From positions 67,927,858 to 67,991,857 of the forward strand of contig NC_083598.1 in the NCBI RefSeq assembly GCF_020882245.1: a stretch of 64,000 bases of DNA. Reading direction: 5' to 3'. The translations under genes and the position numbers were made by a program. Positions 63,391 to 64,000 of the stretch are shown here, piece by piece; positions within the stretch are counted from its first letter, which is position 1; every line of letters begins with the position of its first letter. The DNA is from Rhopalosiphum padi (taxonomy: Eukaryota > Arthropoda > Insecta > Hemiptera > Aphididae). The notes below the pieces were generated by a model. The model was not told where the DNA came from. It ran no database searches and saw only the letters and a list, made by a program, of their open reading frames with translations.

Positions 63391-63959
63391 GATAAGTTTT
63401 TGCTAAATAATTTGTCTGAAGTTTTTTTAGTACATAAGTATTTTAAATTTTTCATGTTTTTTTGTCAAACATAAATTTTCTAATTTTTTAAACAATAAGT
63501 ATTCCATTATTGAACGTGAATTATAAATTTTATTTCTCAATTATATTATATTAAGACAAACAGCCAAAAACTGATAATGTATTTCAATAAATACATTTTT
63601 TTTGTAACTATTTTTTTAGTGTTTATCTTATAAAAATTTAAATGCATATTTTACAACTTTTTATTACATACAAATCCTACCCCTGGTTATGATGTACGTT
63701 AAAAAGACGGAGACATCACATGCGTGTATGGCGTTCTCTTAATTAGTTACATTGTAGTATACATGCTATTTTTATCTGGATAAGCGTTTATAACTAACAA
63801 TAAGAAAAAGAAGTTACTAACTAAATTGATTATTAATAATAATGGCGTCTTAAGATATTTATCGTATGTGTCCAATCGTTGTATAAAAATGTATTAAGGT
63901 GCATAAAATGTCATATATTAGTATATTTCTATATGCGTTATTACTTACTTATACAATTA

Positions 63960-63966
63960 TATATAA

Positions 63967-64000
<34 letters not shown>
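63960..64000. repeat. TA microsatellite at the window end
   Basis: A run of TA dinucleotides continues to the last base, so its full length is unknown. Confidence 0.95.

Noticed and set aside
1..64000. tRNA genes and CRISPR arrays
   Set aside because: No cloverleaf with a proper T-arm (GGTTCRANTCC) was found on either strand, and the spaced repeats present lack CRISPR-like repeat/spacer geometry and belong to a eukaryotic genome.

Overview
The window looks like nuclear DNA of an insect, most probably an aphid or close hemipteran. It is very AT-rich, its protein-coding genes are split by short AT-rich introns with GT..AG borders, the recognisable proteins are animal orthologues, and the spacers are full of small DNA transposons (hAT, pogo/Tc1-like, Merlin, Harbinger-like, Helitron-like) of the kind common in aphids. 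The aphid assignment is inference from overall character; no diagnostic marker gene is present.

Layout. 1-5.9 kb: gene-free AT-rich spacer with a small MITE, a 34-bp duplication and one copy of a dispersed repeat carrying short GGCG..CGCC hairpins. 5.9-7.97 kb (+): a seven-exon PRRC1 gene. 8-12.4 kb: spacer with a GC-rich island. 12.5-16.44 kb (-): a nine-exon CDC23/APC8 gene. 16.8-18.4 kb: a fold-back element interrupted by a 687-bp hAT element with a perfect 8-bp duplication. 18.5-20.3 kb (+): decayed transposon-type coding exons, then three exact copies of a 20-mer, each bracketed by its own inverted repeat, then a possible first exon. 21.9-22.1 kb: a SINE-like retroposon. 22.8-24.9 kb (+): mitochondrial Mn superoxide dismutase with an uninterrupted coding region and a probable split 5' UTR. 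25-27.6 kb: repeat and GC-rich DNA, including the second (oppositely oriented) copy of the GGCG-hairpin repeat. 27.58-28.94 kb: a complete Merlin DNA transposon with 69-bp terminal inverted repeats, an 8-bp target duplication and an intact 283-aa DD36E transposase on the minus strand. 29-36 kb: transposon-rich spacer with two hAT transposase C-terminal remnants. 36.2-41 kb (-): a four-coding-exon gene for a NYN-domain ribonuclease of the Regnase/N4BP1 class with a long acidic N-terminus containing repeated SUMO-interaction-like motifs. 44.6-53.3 kb (+): the 5' part of an unidentified gene whose four coding exons are all phase 0. 54.7-57 kb: a CpG-rich promoter-like region with a further phase-0 start exon at 56.1 kb, followed by a probable long intron reaching the window end. 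That intron carries a tandem array (61.6-63.4 kb) of about nine units with an invariant 20-nt core.

The identified genes (PRRC1, CDC23, SOD2, NYN RNase) are unrelated housekeeping or regulatory genes and do not form a pathway. The most unusual structures are the 20-mer/stem cluster at 19.8-20.0 kb, the conserved-core array at 61.6-63.4 kb, the intact Merlin element, and the tandem SIM-like motifs in the NYN ribonuclease.
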